Assembly: GCA_003520455.1 (NCBI GenBank)
Contig: DOUV01001065.1
Location: 1-11,186 of the forward strand
Reading direction: 5' to 3'
Length of the DNA: 11,186 nucleotides
Origin: Chloroflexota bacterium
Lineage (GTDB): Bacteria > Chloroflexota > Anaerolineae > Ardenticatenales > Ardenticatenaceae
Shown: one piece after another, positions 1 to 6,122 of the stretch
Numbering within the stretch: position 1 is the stretch's first letter
Layout of the letters: each line of letters begins with the position of its first letter
Notes under the pieces: generated by a model
What the model was told of the DNA's origin: nothing
What the model saw: only the letters and a program-made list of their open reading frames with translations
Databases searched by the model: none
Made by a program: the position numbers and the translations under genes

Positions 1-194
1 ACCCCGACGATCAGCTCGCCGCCGCTCTCAACCCCCAATTGGTTCGGCTCAGTTCGCTGACGCCAGAGGACGAAGCCAACCTCCACGCGCTCGTGGCCGA
101 ACACGCCGAGCACACCGCGAGCCCGGTCGCCCGCCGGCTCCTCGGTGCCTGGCCGGCCACTGTCCGCGAGTTCAAGCTCGTGGTTCCTCGATAA
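1..194 (+). CDS. gltB: Glutamate synthase large subunit (GltB-like), C-terminal end, partial
   Basis: The plus strand is open from the left edge to a TAA at 192-194, and the in-window codons start at base 3. The 63 visible residues end in a stretch with the shape of the extreme C-terminus of glutamate synthase large subunits: a helix like LHALVAEHAEHTASPVARR, then LLGAWPATVREFKLVVPR, which matches the family pattern of an E/K-H-x-E-x-T-G-S helix, an I-L-x-x-W segment and an F-x-K-V-x-P strand. The family enzyme makes two glutamates from glutamine and 2-oxoglutarate in the cytoplasm, and the visible part belongs to the final beta-helix region, with no catalytic residues. The protein stops right after the Pro-Arg, shorter than many homologues that run 10-20 residues further. 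The assignment rests on this tail alone, from memory of the family. Confidence 0.7.
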   Translation, partial: PDDQLAAALNPQLVRLSSLTPEDEANLHALVAEHAEHTASPVARRLLGAWPATVREFKLVVPR

Positions 195-212
195 ACTGAG
201 TCAGGAGATTGC

Positions 213-248
213 AGAGCAGAGGGGGAATGCGCTTTTCCCCCCTGCTCT
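213..248 (+). terminator. Imperfect hairpin after gltB, possible terminator
   Basis: Starting 19 bases after the gltB stop, AGAGCAG plus a G-run (213-226) pairs with a C-run plus CTGCTCT (236-248), with one bulged base and a ~9-base loop that contains TTTT. No U-tract follows the stem on either strand, so it is a weak intrinsic terminator at best. Its position just after a stop codon is the main argument. Confidence 0.4.
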
Positions 249-382
249 CTCCCCACTGCAGCGCCTCATTTGCCTCCTCCCAGCCGGCCGTCTGCTGGCA
301 TAAAACCTGCTGGACCCGTCCATCGAAAATAATTCGAGTAACCATTCGCGCCCGCTCTGCACCCTTCGACCGTTCTTTGAAG

Positions 383-418
383 GCCTACCAGGGGCACTCT
401 GGCGTGCCCCTGGTAGGC
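383..418. repeat. Perfect 15-bp inverted repeat (hairpin)
   Basis: GCCTACCAGGGGCAC (383-397) and its exact reverse complement (404-418) are separated by the 6-base loop TCTGGC. There is no U-tract on either side, so this does not look like a terminator. The right arm runs straight into the coding-like relic that follows and is read in its frame (VPLVGG). The left arm therefore looks like a fold-back copy of the relic's upstream edge. Confidence 0.85.
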
Positions 419-527
419 GGCGCGTGCGGCGACGTGGTTGGCCTGGTGCGGGCCGCCCAGCGTGACGTAGCCAGGATTCAGGGCCGGGCGGGCGTCTTCG
501 GCGGGCTGTTCACCGACGTGACCCCCA
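411..527 (+). pseudogene. Relic of a paralogue of the downstream secreted protein (central two-Cys module only)
   Basis: Read in the frame that includes the TGC at about 425, this stretch encodes a ~37-residue block beginning GGACGD and ending GGLFTDVTP. It matches residues 237-273 of the secreted protein at 1147-2682 (GGACGD to GGLFTNVDP) at 31 of 37 positions. Many of the nucleotide differences are synonymous (for example GAC/GAT, GTA/GTG, ATT/ATC). The copy therefore diverged while still under coding selection and is not a fresh duplication. Nothing before or after the block resembles the rest of that protein: no signal peptide, no Thr/Pro repeats, no second cysteine and no C-terminal domain. 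A frame is open from 209 to 610 around it, but the flanking residues look like random high-GC translation. I read this as the remaining core of a decayed paralogue. Confidence 0.7.
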
Positions 528-541
528 TCCCGGCTGGATCG

Positions 542-582
542 ATACCGGCGATGCGCCCCTCGACGAGGCGCATCGCCGGTAT
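542..582. repeat. Perfect 16-bp inverted repeat (hairpin) bracketed by a 10-bp direct repeat
   Basis: ATACCGGCGATGCGCC (542-557) is followed by a 9-base spacer and its exact reverse complement (567-582). The direct repeat CCCATCCCGG occurs just outside on both sides, at 524-533 and 595-604. The hairpin starts about 15 bases after the paralogue relic ends. No U-tract follows. The layout resembles a small palindromic insertion, but I cannot assign it to a family. Confidence 0.8.
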
Positions 583-604
583 TCGCGTGCCAGTCCCATC
601 CCGG

Positions 605-1130
605 TCGTGAACCGAATACACTCACCACACCGCAGGGTGATCGCTCGGGGGCTCCCCCGGCACTCGCATCTCGCTCCTTGTTCTTTGCCACCCTCTCCAC
701 CGAGACCCCTGGCACATATCATGCTACCGCCCTTCTCCGAAGGTTCTGAGGTAGTAAGTTTCGTCTCTGTCCACGTGCCCTTCAACCGGATGCTGGAGGG
801 CTGTTGGGACCGGGTGGCGCACCGCGCTACGTGCGCTGCGGATATTTGCAAGTATGCGGTGTCCATTCCAGTTTGCAGTGTGAGTCGTCGATCCCGAGGA
901 CTCAGGCGCACGGTTCTCATCGCCAATCGGTCCCCCGGCCTCCCTCAAACGACCTTTCCCACGTCGCACCCCTACTGCCACCCCGTCGTGCGGCATCGTC
1001 CAGTGCTACTCCGTTGGTGGTTCCCATTCCCCTCAACCGCAGCGCGTCAGCACGAAGCGTGGTGTACTGCGGTTTGAGTTTGGATTCGTCCAAAGTTATC
1101 GACCAGGGACACAAACCTCTCACTCTGTCG
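605..1130. other. Stretch without a recognisable gene
   Basis: I see no convincing gene, tRNA or repeat here. The open frames are short to medium, overlap on both strands and show no coherent domain or ribosome site. The last ~80 bases must hold the promoter of the secreted-protein gene. The best candidate is TTGAGT at 1074-1079 with a 17-base spacer and TATCGA at 1097-1102, which is a weak match. Confidence 0.5.
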
Positions 1131-1131
1131 C

Positions 1132-1140
1132 AAAGGAGGT
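1132..1140 (+). promoter_or_regulatory. Strong ribosome binding site of the secreted-protein gene
   Basis: AAAGGAGGT is almost fully complementary to the 16S 3' end and lies six bases before the ATG at 1147. It fixes this start over upstream frames. Confidence 0.85.
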
Positions 1141-1146
1141 CTACAG

Positions 1147-2682
1147 ATGGATCGACGTTCACTCCGATCGCTTTGGCTGGTTGCCAGCCTTGGGCTCGCG
1201 CTGGTCCTCGTGATAGGCTCGGCGTGGCCCAGTGTGGCCGCGCCACCGCTGCAGCAAGGGCCGACGCTCACCTTCCAAACACCCAACCTGCCGAATGATC
1301 TGCCCGCTTCGCAGCGTGGGGCCTTTGCCCTGATGAGCGATGCCGAGCGCACCGTGGCCAATGCGCTCCTGGCGGTCGAGGCCGACCCGCTCTTCACTAC
1401 TACGGCCGCAGTAACAGGGACGAATCTCCTCCCCTCGACGAATACCGTGCTCGGGGTGACCCACAATATGCTTGGCACGATCGGCGATGGGCTGGACGAT
1501 TTTAACCTTATCGCCAGCCGCGAAGCAGTGCCACCACGAACAGTAGCGCCCGCACCCGGGTTGGCCACAACGCCGACTGTCACCGGTGGCGCTTTCACGA
1601 CCGCCACCCCTGCGTTGACCACAACGCCGACTGTCACCGGTGGCGCCTTCACGACCGCCACCCCTGCGTTGACCACAACGCCGACTGTCACCGGTGGCGC
1701 CCTCACGACCACTACACCCGCGTTGACCACAACGCCGACTGTCACCGGTGGCGCCCTCACGACCACGACACCCGCGTTGGCCGTGACGCCGACGTTACCT
1801 GGCCCGGGTAGCATTTTTACCCCCACGACCGCTCAGCCCCAATTCGGAGTCGCGGGTGGCGCGTGCGGCGACCTGGTGAACCTGGTGCGGGCGGCGCGTC
1901 GCGATGTGGCCCGCATCCAGGGGCGCGCCGGCTTCTTCGGGGGTCTCTTCACGAATGTGGACCCGGCCGAGCGGCGCGCTGCCCTGGATTCCCTCCGTTC
2001 TGATCATCAGCAGATGCAGCAGGCCCTGCAGTGCCTGGCTCAGTCTCAACCGGTGCCCGTCACCGGCCAGAGGACGCCCCGTGCGATCGGCACCCAGGCT
2101 CCGCTCACGACAACGATCTCACTCACCCCGACCGTTGTGGGTAGCCCGGCCGCCACCATAACTACCACGGCGTCAGTGACTGAGACCGGGCCGGTGGCCC
2201 CCCGCACGCCCATCCCGGCCCCCCCCACGACCACCACGACACCGCTGACCGAGACCGGGGCGGTATCCCCCAGCACGGGCGGCCCGGCCGCTACCGTGAC
2301 CACCACGACGCCACTGACTGAGACCGCGGAGGCGCTCGGCCAACCAGGCGGTGAGGTCGCGCTCACCGACATCACCGCCAACCCGCAGCGCTACTACGGT
2401 CAGACGGTGACGGTGACCGGAACTGTCGATGTGGTTCTAAGCCCGAACGCCTTCACAATTGCCAGGAATAACCTCCTCGACCTGGGCGAGATCACTGTCC
2501 TGAGTTCCACGCCAAGGAGGGCCCTGAACGCGGGCGAGAGGCTCCAGGTGACCGGTATCGTCCGTCAGTTCGTTCGAGGCGAGATCGAACGGGATCTCGA
2601 TTTTGATTTGGGCGAGGACTTGAGCGCGCAGTTTGAGAACAAGCCCGTGATCATTGCCAGCTCAGTCCAACCGGTGCGCTAA
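1147..2682 (+). CDS. Secreted Thr/Pro-rich repeat protein with two-Cys module and C-terminal OB-like domain
   Basis: The protein has 511 residues. The ATG has a near-perfect ribosome site, AAAGGAGGT at 1132-1140, six bases upstream. Residues 1-32 form a signal peptide: MDRRSLRSLW, a hydrophobic core, then cleavage after SVAA. Residues 33-138 contain a helical segment (QRGAFALMSDAERTVANALL). Residues 139-210 are four 18-residue copies of a TTPTVTGGA-F/L-TT-x-TPAL unit. Residues 237-300 are a charged helical module with Cys240 and Cys296, which could form a disulfide. Residues ~304-400 are a second Thr/Pro/Glu-rich linker. Residues ~402-511 resemble an OB-like export domain (DITANPQRYYGQTVTVTGTV, then LQVTGIV and a D/E-rich end, FENKPVIIASSV). 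The protein probably acts outside the membrane or at the cell surface, and its Thr-rich linkers may be glycosylated. I do not recognise a named family and its function is unknown. Confidence 0.85.
   Translation: MDRRSLRSLWLVASLGLALVLVIGSAWPSVAAPPLQQGPTLTFQTPNLPNDLPASQRGAFALMSDAERTVANALLAVEADPLFTTTAAVTGTNLLPSTNTVLGVTHNMLGTIGDGLDDFNLIASREAVPPRTVAPAPGLATTPTVTGGAFTTATPALTTTPTVTGGAFTTATPALTTTPTVTGGALTTTTPALTTTPTVTGGALTTTTPALAVTPTLPGPGSIFTPTTAQPQFGVAGGACGDLVNLVRAARRDVARIQGRAGFFGGLFTNVDPAERRAALDSLRSDHQQMQQALQCLAQSQPVPVTGQRTPRAIGTQAPLTTTISLTPTVVGSPAATITTTASVTETGPVAPRTPIPAPPTTTTTPLTETGAVSPSTGGPAATVTTTTPLTETAEALGQPGGEVALTDITANPQRYYGQTVTVTGTVDVVLSPNAFTIARNNLLDLGEITVLSSTPRRALNAGERLQVTGIVRQFVRGEIERDLDFDLGEDLSAQFENKPVIIASSVQPVR
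1561..1776 (+). repeat. Four tandem 54-bp repeats inside the secreted-protein gene
   Basis: Units lie at 1561-1614, 1615-1668, 1669-1722 and 1723-1776, each starting TTG(A/G)CCACAACGCCGAC. Units 1 and 2 differ at two bases, and units 3 and 4 at one. The pairs differ from each other mainly in the second half of the unit. Each unit keeps frame and encodes 18 residues, so copy number can change without breaking the gene. Confidence 0.95.
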
Positions 2683-2704
2683 GCCTGAGGGCCGGCCCTC
2701 AGGC
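2683..2704. terminator. Perfect 22-bp palindrome directly after the secreted-protein stop
   Basis: The palindrome is centred on GGGCCGGCCC, with arms GCCTGAGGGCC and its complement, and begins at the base after the TAA (2680-2682). As RNA it can form a very GC-rich hairpin, but no U-tract follows. It may act as a 3'-end stabiliser or a Rho-assisted terminator, or be a protein-binding palindrome. Confidence 0.45.
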
Positions 2705-3150
2705 CGGCGTGCGAGCCAACCAACACGTCGCCGGCGGTGCCCCTCTCACTGGGATGCGCCGCCGGCGCTCTTATGCCAACCCGGCTCTCGTGTTCGGGGC
2801 CGGTCACCGTTCACCCGCGGAGGTCACCGGGAAGCGCAGCAGAAGTATGCTGGCGGAGCGTAGGCTTCCGCTGGCACAAATGTGCTCTCATCATAAGCGT
2901 AGACGCCCAGTCAGGCGGTCAGCACCATGGCCGCAGCCGCCCATCCAATACCCTTTTCTGCTCCGATGCGCCGCGGGCGCAAATCATATAGGCTGTCTGA
3001 AAAGCGGCCGTGGGCCAACGAGCCTTCGCCAACGACAATTCGGGGATCTTTCCGAGCCCGCCCTGTACCCGCAGAGAAGCACCATCCGAACGTCGCGCGG
3101 AGAGTGGGGCGAGCAGTTCCCCAAACCAGCAGCAGACCTCCTCTTCGTAG
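2705..3150. other. Stretch without a recognisable gene
   Basis: Several overlapping short frames are open here on both strands. None has a good ribosome site, a recognisable domain or protein-like composition. I see no tRNA and no repeats. It ends at the promoter at 3154. Confidence 0.5.
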
Positions 3151-3153
3151 GGT

Positions 3154-3182
3154 TTGACAAGAGCAACCGAGCTGGGTAGACT
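3154..3182 (+). promoter_or_regulatory. Sigma-70-type promoter, consensus -35
   Basis: TTGACA (3154-3159) is followed by a 17-base spacer and TAGACT (3177-3182). The -35 matches consensus at all six positions and the -10 at four. Transcription would start near 3187-3191, about 180 bases ahead of the formyltransferase-like gene. It is the best promoter match I found in the window. Confidence 0.7.
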
Positions 3183-3186
3183 TCGA

Positions 3187-3254
3187 GCTGAAAATCAAAC
3201 CAGTTCAGCGCGCTTGAAGAGCCGACGACGGCCGGGAGGACCCCCGGCCGTTTT
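3187..3254 (+). ncRNA. Candidate small RNA or attenuated leader (~68 nt)
   Basis: The expected transcript from the promoter at 3154-3182 begins with a small stem-loop (GCTGAA at 3187-3192 with TTCAGC at 3204-3209). It ends with an intrinsic terminator at 3228-3254. No ORF of useful length lies between. It could be a free small RNA, or a leader whose terminator controls read-through into the gene at 3368. I recognise no known riboswitch consensus. The call rests on promoter and terminator spacing only. Confidence 0.4.
3228..3254 (+). terminator. Intrinsic terminator upstream of the formyltransferase-like gene
   Basis: ACGGCCGGG (3228-3236) pairs perfectly with CCCGGCCGT (3243-3251) around a 6-base loop, and TTTT follows (3251-3254). 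The U-tract is short but the stem is nearly all G-C. It sits between the promoter at 3154 and the ATG at 3368. Confidence 0.65.
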
Positions 3255-3367
3255 GCTTACACCGGATGGCCTATTGGCAGGGATGTTGCTTTATAACAAA
3301 GTACCGATGTAAAGTCACGGCTGCGTTATATTCTTAGAGCCAGGAACGGGTCACAAGGGATGGAACG

Positions 3368-4030
3368 ATGGATGAGTATACGCGAAAGATACGGCTAGTT
3401 CTCCTGATTGCGGGCTCCGGGACAACGATGCAGGCAATTCTCGATGCGTGCCGGCTGGAGCGGCTGAACGCGCAAGTGGTGGCCGTCTTTTCCCACGAGC
3501 CCTATGAATATGGACTGTTGCGCGCCGAGCGGGAGGGGGTTGCCGCCTTCCTGCACGATCTCAGCAACTATCGCTTCGAGGGTCGCTCGCAGCACGAGTA
3601 CGACACCGACTTGGCAGAGCGGGTCGCAGCCATTCATCCCGACTACGTCGTCGTCGCCGAGTGGAAGCTCCCGTTGGGCAGTGCTTTTCTCGAGCACTTT
3701 CCCAACCGGGTGATCCATCTCCACTCTGGGTTGCCCGGCCAGTTTCCGCTCTTTGATCCATACGGCCAAAATCCGGTGTCGCGCGCCTTCGATGCGTACA
3801 ATAACGGTCTGATTCGCGAGACCGGTGTGAACCTCCACATCCTGCGCGATGCGGCCGCGAGTGGTCCGGTTCTGGCGCAGGAACGCGTCCCAATCTACGA
3901 ATACGACACGCTCCTCGACCTCGAAGACCGCTTTATCCGCGCCGCACAGGACAGCCTGATCAACGGCCTCCGGCTGCTGATTGCCACCGGTGAGCGGGAG
4001 TACAACCAGCACTGGTGGGACCGGGGATAG
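3368..4030 (+). CDS. Divergent formyltransferase-fold protein (PurN-like), catalytic residues altered
   Basis: The protein has 220 residues, close to the ~200-215 of PurN, and an AAGGGA ribosome site lies about seven bases before the ATG. The N-terminus has the Rossmann start of the formyltransferase family (LVLLIAGSGTTMQAILDA, compare PurN VLISGNGSNLQAI). It continues with AVFSHEPYEYGLLRAEREGV, HPDYVVVAEW, and a late segment VNLHILRDAAASGPVLAQERVPI equivalent to PurN VHFVTDELDGGPVILQAKVPV. PurN transfers a formyl group from 10-formyl-THF to GAR using Asn106, His108 and Asp144. Here the matching positions read His117, His119 and Ala164, and the usual HPSLLP reads HSGLPG. Fold membership is clear, but GAR formyltransferase activity is doubtful. 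It may use another substrate or act without formyl transfer. It stands alone, with its own terminator. Confidence 0.8.
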   Translation: MDEYTRKIRLVLLIAGSGTTMQAILDACRLERLNAQVVAVFSHEPYEYGLLRAEREGVAAFLHDLSNYRFEGRSQHEYDTDLAERVAAIHPDYVVVAEWKLPLGSAFLEHFPNRVIHLHSGLPGQFPLFDPYGQNPVSRAFDAYNNGLIRETGVNLHILRDAAASGPVLAQERVPIYEYDTLLDLEDRFIRAAQDSLINGLRLLIATGEREYNQHWWDRG

Positions 4031-4066
4031 CCACTGGCCCGAGCCGTACTTGTGTAACGAGCCTAA

Positions 4067-4093
4067 AAAAGCCGCGCTGTGGGCGCGGCTTTT
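4067..4093 (+). terminator. Intrinsic terminator of the formyltransferase-like gene
   Basis: AAAAGCCGCGC (4067-4077) pairs with GCGCGGCTTTT (4083-4093) around a 5-base loop, followed by CTGTTCT. The A-run before and T-run after the stem would let it work in both directions. It lies 37 bases after the stop codon. Confidence 0.85.
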
Positions 4094-4254
4094 CTGTTCT
4101 ACCGGTGACTCGTTGCGACTCGTCTCTGCCGCGCTCCAGACGCTCGGAGAATAACACGAACAGAGTCGCGAACCCTCACCACCTGGGGTCGCGGCGGTGG
4201 TCACTGGCGTGGTGCAAGAAGCAGTTCCGGGACCTGGCAGGGATGATAAAAGAG

Positions 4255-4283
4255 CGCGAGCGCGGGGGACTCCCGCGCTCGCG
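4255..4283 (-). terminator. Intrinsic terminator of the lysine operon
   Basis: CGCGAGCGCGGG (4255-4266) pairs perfectly with CCCGCGCTCGCG (4272-4283) around GGACT. Read on the minus strand, the stem is followed by CTCTTTTATC, a usable U-tract. It lies 24 bases past the stop of the stress-protein gene, and no comparably strong candidate lies earlier in the operon. Confidence 0.8.
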
Positions 4284-4307
4284 GTAGAGCAATCGTGATC
4301 TCAGCGC

Positions 4308-5081
4308 TTAGACGGCGTTTTTCACCTGCTGCCAGGCATCGCGCACCGCGTTCTTGACCTGTTGCCAGGTCCCAGGATTGCGCGCCTCCCACCGTTGCCG
4401 GGCTTCGGGCTCGATCTCCGACCAGTCACGGTCGCGGTAGTTTTCATTGCGAGCGAGGACGTACCCGTAGCGATAGGCCGGCTCGACCTGGTCGTAGGTA
4501 TAGCCGGTGTTGGCAAAGTTGGTCTGGTAGTGGCGGCGGAAGTCAGGCTCCAAGGTCTCGAAAGCCCGAGCGCCCTGCATCTGCTGGCTCCCGAGCGGCT
4601 CAACCTCAACCTCCGTGTCACGCACCGTGTCGCACACAGTCTGCGTGCGCTCGCTGACGTCCTTATCGATGATCACTTCCTCGGTCACACGGCCCTTCTT
4701 GGCGACCACCGGCTCTTCGTGAGTCTCACTCACCTCGATGGTCTCTTCCTGGAAGGCGTCCGCCAGGTCGGCCTCGCTCGCGGGGCGATCCACCCGGCGG
4801 CGCGAGACGTCAACATCCTCGTCGCGCCGCCGTACCCGTTCCTCGACAGGCTTCTCGGTGACGTAGCGGTGGACCCGCACGCCGCCGCTTTCGACCTCGC
4901 GCTTGCCAACTTGCATCTGCTCTTCTACGACCGGTACGGTCGTCTGCCCTTCTTCGAATCCCCGATCCTCATCGATGCCGCCAGTGTAGGGCTCGGCCTC
5001 CTGGTCAAAGCCGGTCCAGCCACGCTCGCGCCACCCCGCCGCACGCTGCCTGACATCGATGGGATTGTGCCGGCGCATCAC
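4308..5081 (-). CDS. DUF2382 (YsnF/AvaK-type) stress protein
   Basis: The predicted product is 257 residues and very charged. Residues ~47-163 are a DUF2382 domain with its alternating pattern: VPVVEEQMQVGKREVESGGVRV, VTEKPVEERV, VSRRRVDRP, EETIEVSETHEEPVVAKKGRV and EEVIIDKDVSERTQTV. Residues ~175-245 (FETLEPDFRRHYQTNF, YRYGYVLA, DWSEIEPEARQRWEARNPGTW) form the C-terminal module that often follows DUF2382. The end carries a short duplication, WQQVKNAVRDAWQQVKNAV. Members are stress-induced cytoplasmic proteins of unknown biochemistry. The likely start is GTG at 5081 or ATG at 5078, 36 bases after the dehydrogenase stop, but neither has a good ribosome site. The frame is coding-like further upstream, back to the TGA TGA at 5120-5115. 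It is the last gene of the lysine operon. Confidence 0.8.
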   Translation of the reverse strand: MMRRHNPIDVRQRAAGWRERGWTGFDQEAEPYTGGIDEDRGFEEGQTTVPVVEEQMQVGKREVESGGVRVHRYVTEKPVEERVRRRDEDVDVSRRRVDRPASEADLADAFQEETIEVSETHEEPVVAKKGRVTEEVIIDKDVSERTQTVCDTVRDTEVEVEPLGSQQMQGARAFETLEPDFRRHYQTNFANTGYTYDQVEPAYRYGYVLARNENYRDRDWSEIEPEARQRWEARNPGTWQQVKNAVRDAWQQVKNAV

Positions 5082-5117
5082 CGCGACGGCATCGTCGATC
5101 TTCTCATCTCGGAATCA

Positions 5118-6122
5118 TCACAAGCGTGCGCGGATCGCTGCCGTCAGCCCGGCGGTCGTCAGCGAACCGCCGAGGTCGGGGGTCGCAGCACCGGCAGCCA
5201 GGGCGGCGTTCACTGCCCGCTCGATGCGTTCAGCAGGGCCAGCCTGGCCCCACGTGTGGCGAACGAGCAGCGCGACGCTCAGGATTGCCGCGACCGGGTT
5301 GGCGATGCCCTGCCCGGCGATGTCCGGCGCGGAGCCGTGCACTGGCTCTGCCAGCCCGACGCCGCCGGCTCCCAAATTGAGCGAGGGTGCCAGGCCAAGG
5401 CCACCCCCCCATACCGCGGCGAGGTCGCTGAGGATATCGCCGTAGAGGTTGGGCGCCACGAGCACGTCGAAGCGCTCCGGGCGCGCCGCCAGGTGGTAGG
5501 CGGCCACATCGATCAGCAGTTCGTCCACGGCCACTGCGGGGAACTCGGCCGCCACCGCCCGGACGGCATCGCGAAAGAGGCCATCGGTCAGCGGCAGGAT
5601 GTTGGCTTTGTGGGCGATCATCAGCCGCCCCCGGCGTTGCGACGCAAGTTGCAGAGCCACTCGCCCGATCCGCTCGCTGGCACCACGGGTGATCCGCCGG
5701 GTCGCCTCGGCGACCTCACCCTCGCGCACCCAGCGCTCCTCGCCGACGTAGAGGCCTTCAGTGTTCTCGCGGACCACGACAAGGTCCACCGCCGGCCGGG
5801 CCTTGGGAACAGGCATCGTCCGCACGGGCCGCAGGTTGGCGTAGAGTCCCAGCTCCTGCCGCAACGTCAGAATCGCCGAGCGATAGCCCGGTACCTTCCG
5901 CGCCGGCGACTGCACGGCTCCGAACAGCGCTGCCCCGGCCGCGCGGATCGCCGCCAGGGTCTCGTCCGGCACCGCGACACCGCAGCGTTCAAACGTGGCC
6001 CAGCCAGCCTCCGCCGGCACGACCTCCAGATCAGGCAGCACGGTACGGAGCACCTCAACGGCGGCCGGGATGACCTCCCGGCCGATTCCGTCGCCGGGAA
6101 TCACGACAACTTGGTGGCTCAT
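5118..6122 (-). CDS. hicd: Homoisocitrate dehydrogenase (beta-decarboxylating dehydrogenase family)
   Basis: The 334-residue protein is the same length as the Thermus enzyme. It oxidises and decarboxylates homoisocitrate to 2-oxoadipate with NAD+. Seen in sequence: [15 protein letters not shown] at the start; the substrate-binding arginines at 88, 98 and 118 ([17 protein letters not shown]); Tyr125; Lys172 in HKANILPLT; and metal-site aspartates at 205, 229 and 233 (ID, GDILSD). [18 protein letters not shown], near the C-terminus, is the cofactor loop. [16 protein letters not shown] and SPARKVPGY closely match the Thermus homoisocitrate enzyme as I remember it. The position equivalent to Thermus Arg85 is Leu85, as in isopropylmalate dehydrogenase, so it may accept more than one substrate. 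The ATG overlaps the lysU stop as ATGA, which suggests translational coupling. The alternative call is LeuB, but the operon argues for lysine synthesis. Confidence 0.88.
   Translation of the reverse strand: MSHQVVVIPGDGIGREVIPAAVEVLRTVLPDLEVVPAEAGWATFERCGVAVPDETLAAIRAAGAALFGAVQSPARKVPGYRSAILTLRQELGLYANLRPVRTMPVPKARPAVDLVVVRENTEGLYVGEERWVREGEVAEATRRITRGASERIGRVALQLASQRRGRLMIAHKANILPLTDGLFRDAVRAVAAEFPAVAVDELLIDVAAYHLAARPERFDVLVAPNLYGDILSDLAAVWGGGLGLAPSLNLGAGGVGLAEPVHGSAPDIAGQGIANPVAAILSVALLVRHTWGQAGPAERIERAVNAALAAGAATPDLGGSLTTAGLTAAIRARL

Noticed and set aside
383..582. Integron attC site or transposon ends
   Set aside because: The hairpins lack the RYYYAAC/GTTRRRY core sites of attC, and no integrase or transposase gene is nearby.
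227..610. Small gene starting at ATG 227 that includes the paralogue relic
   Set aside because: Only the middle ~37 residues look like protein. The start lies inside a hairpin with a poorly spaced G-run, and no signal peptide is present, although the related protein is secreted.
3310..3332. Second promoter close to the formyltransferase-like gene (TATATT at 3327-3332)
   Set aside because: The -10 is acceptable, but no -35 of any quality lies 16-18 bases upstream.
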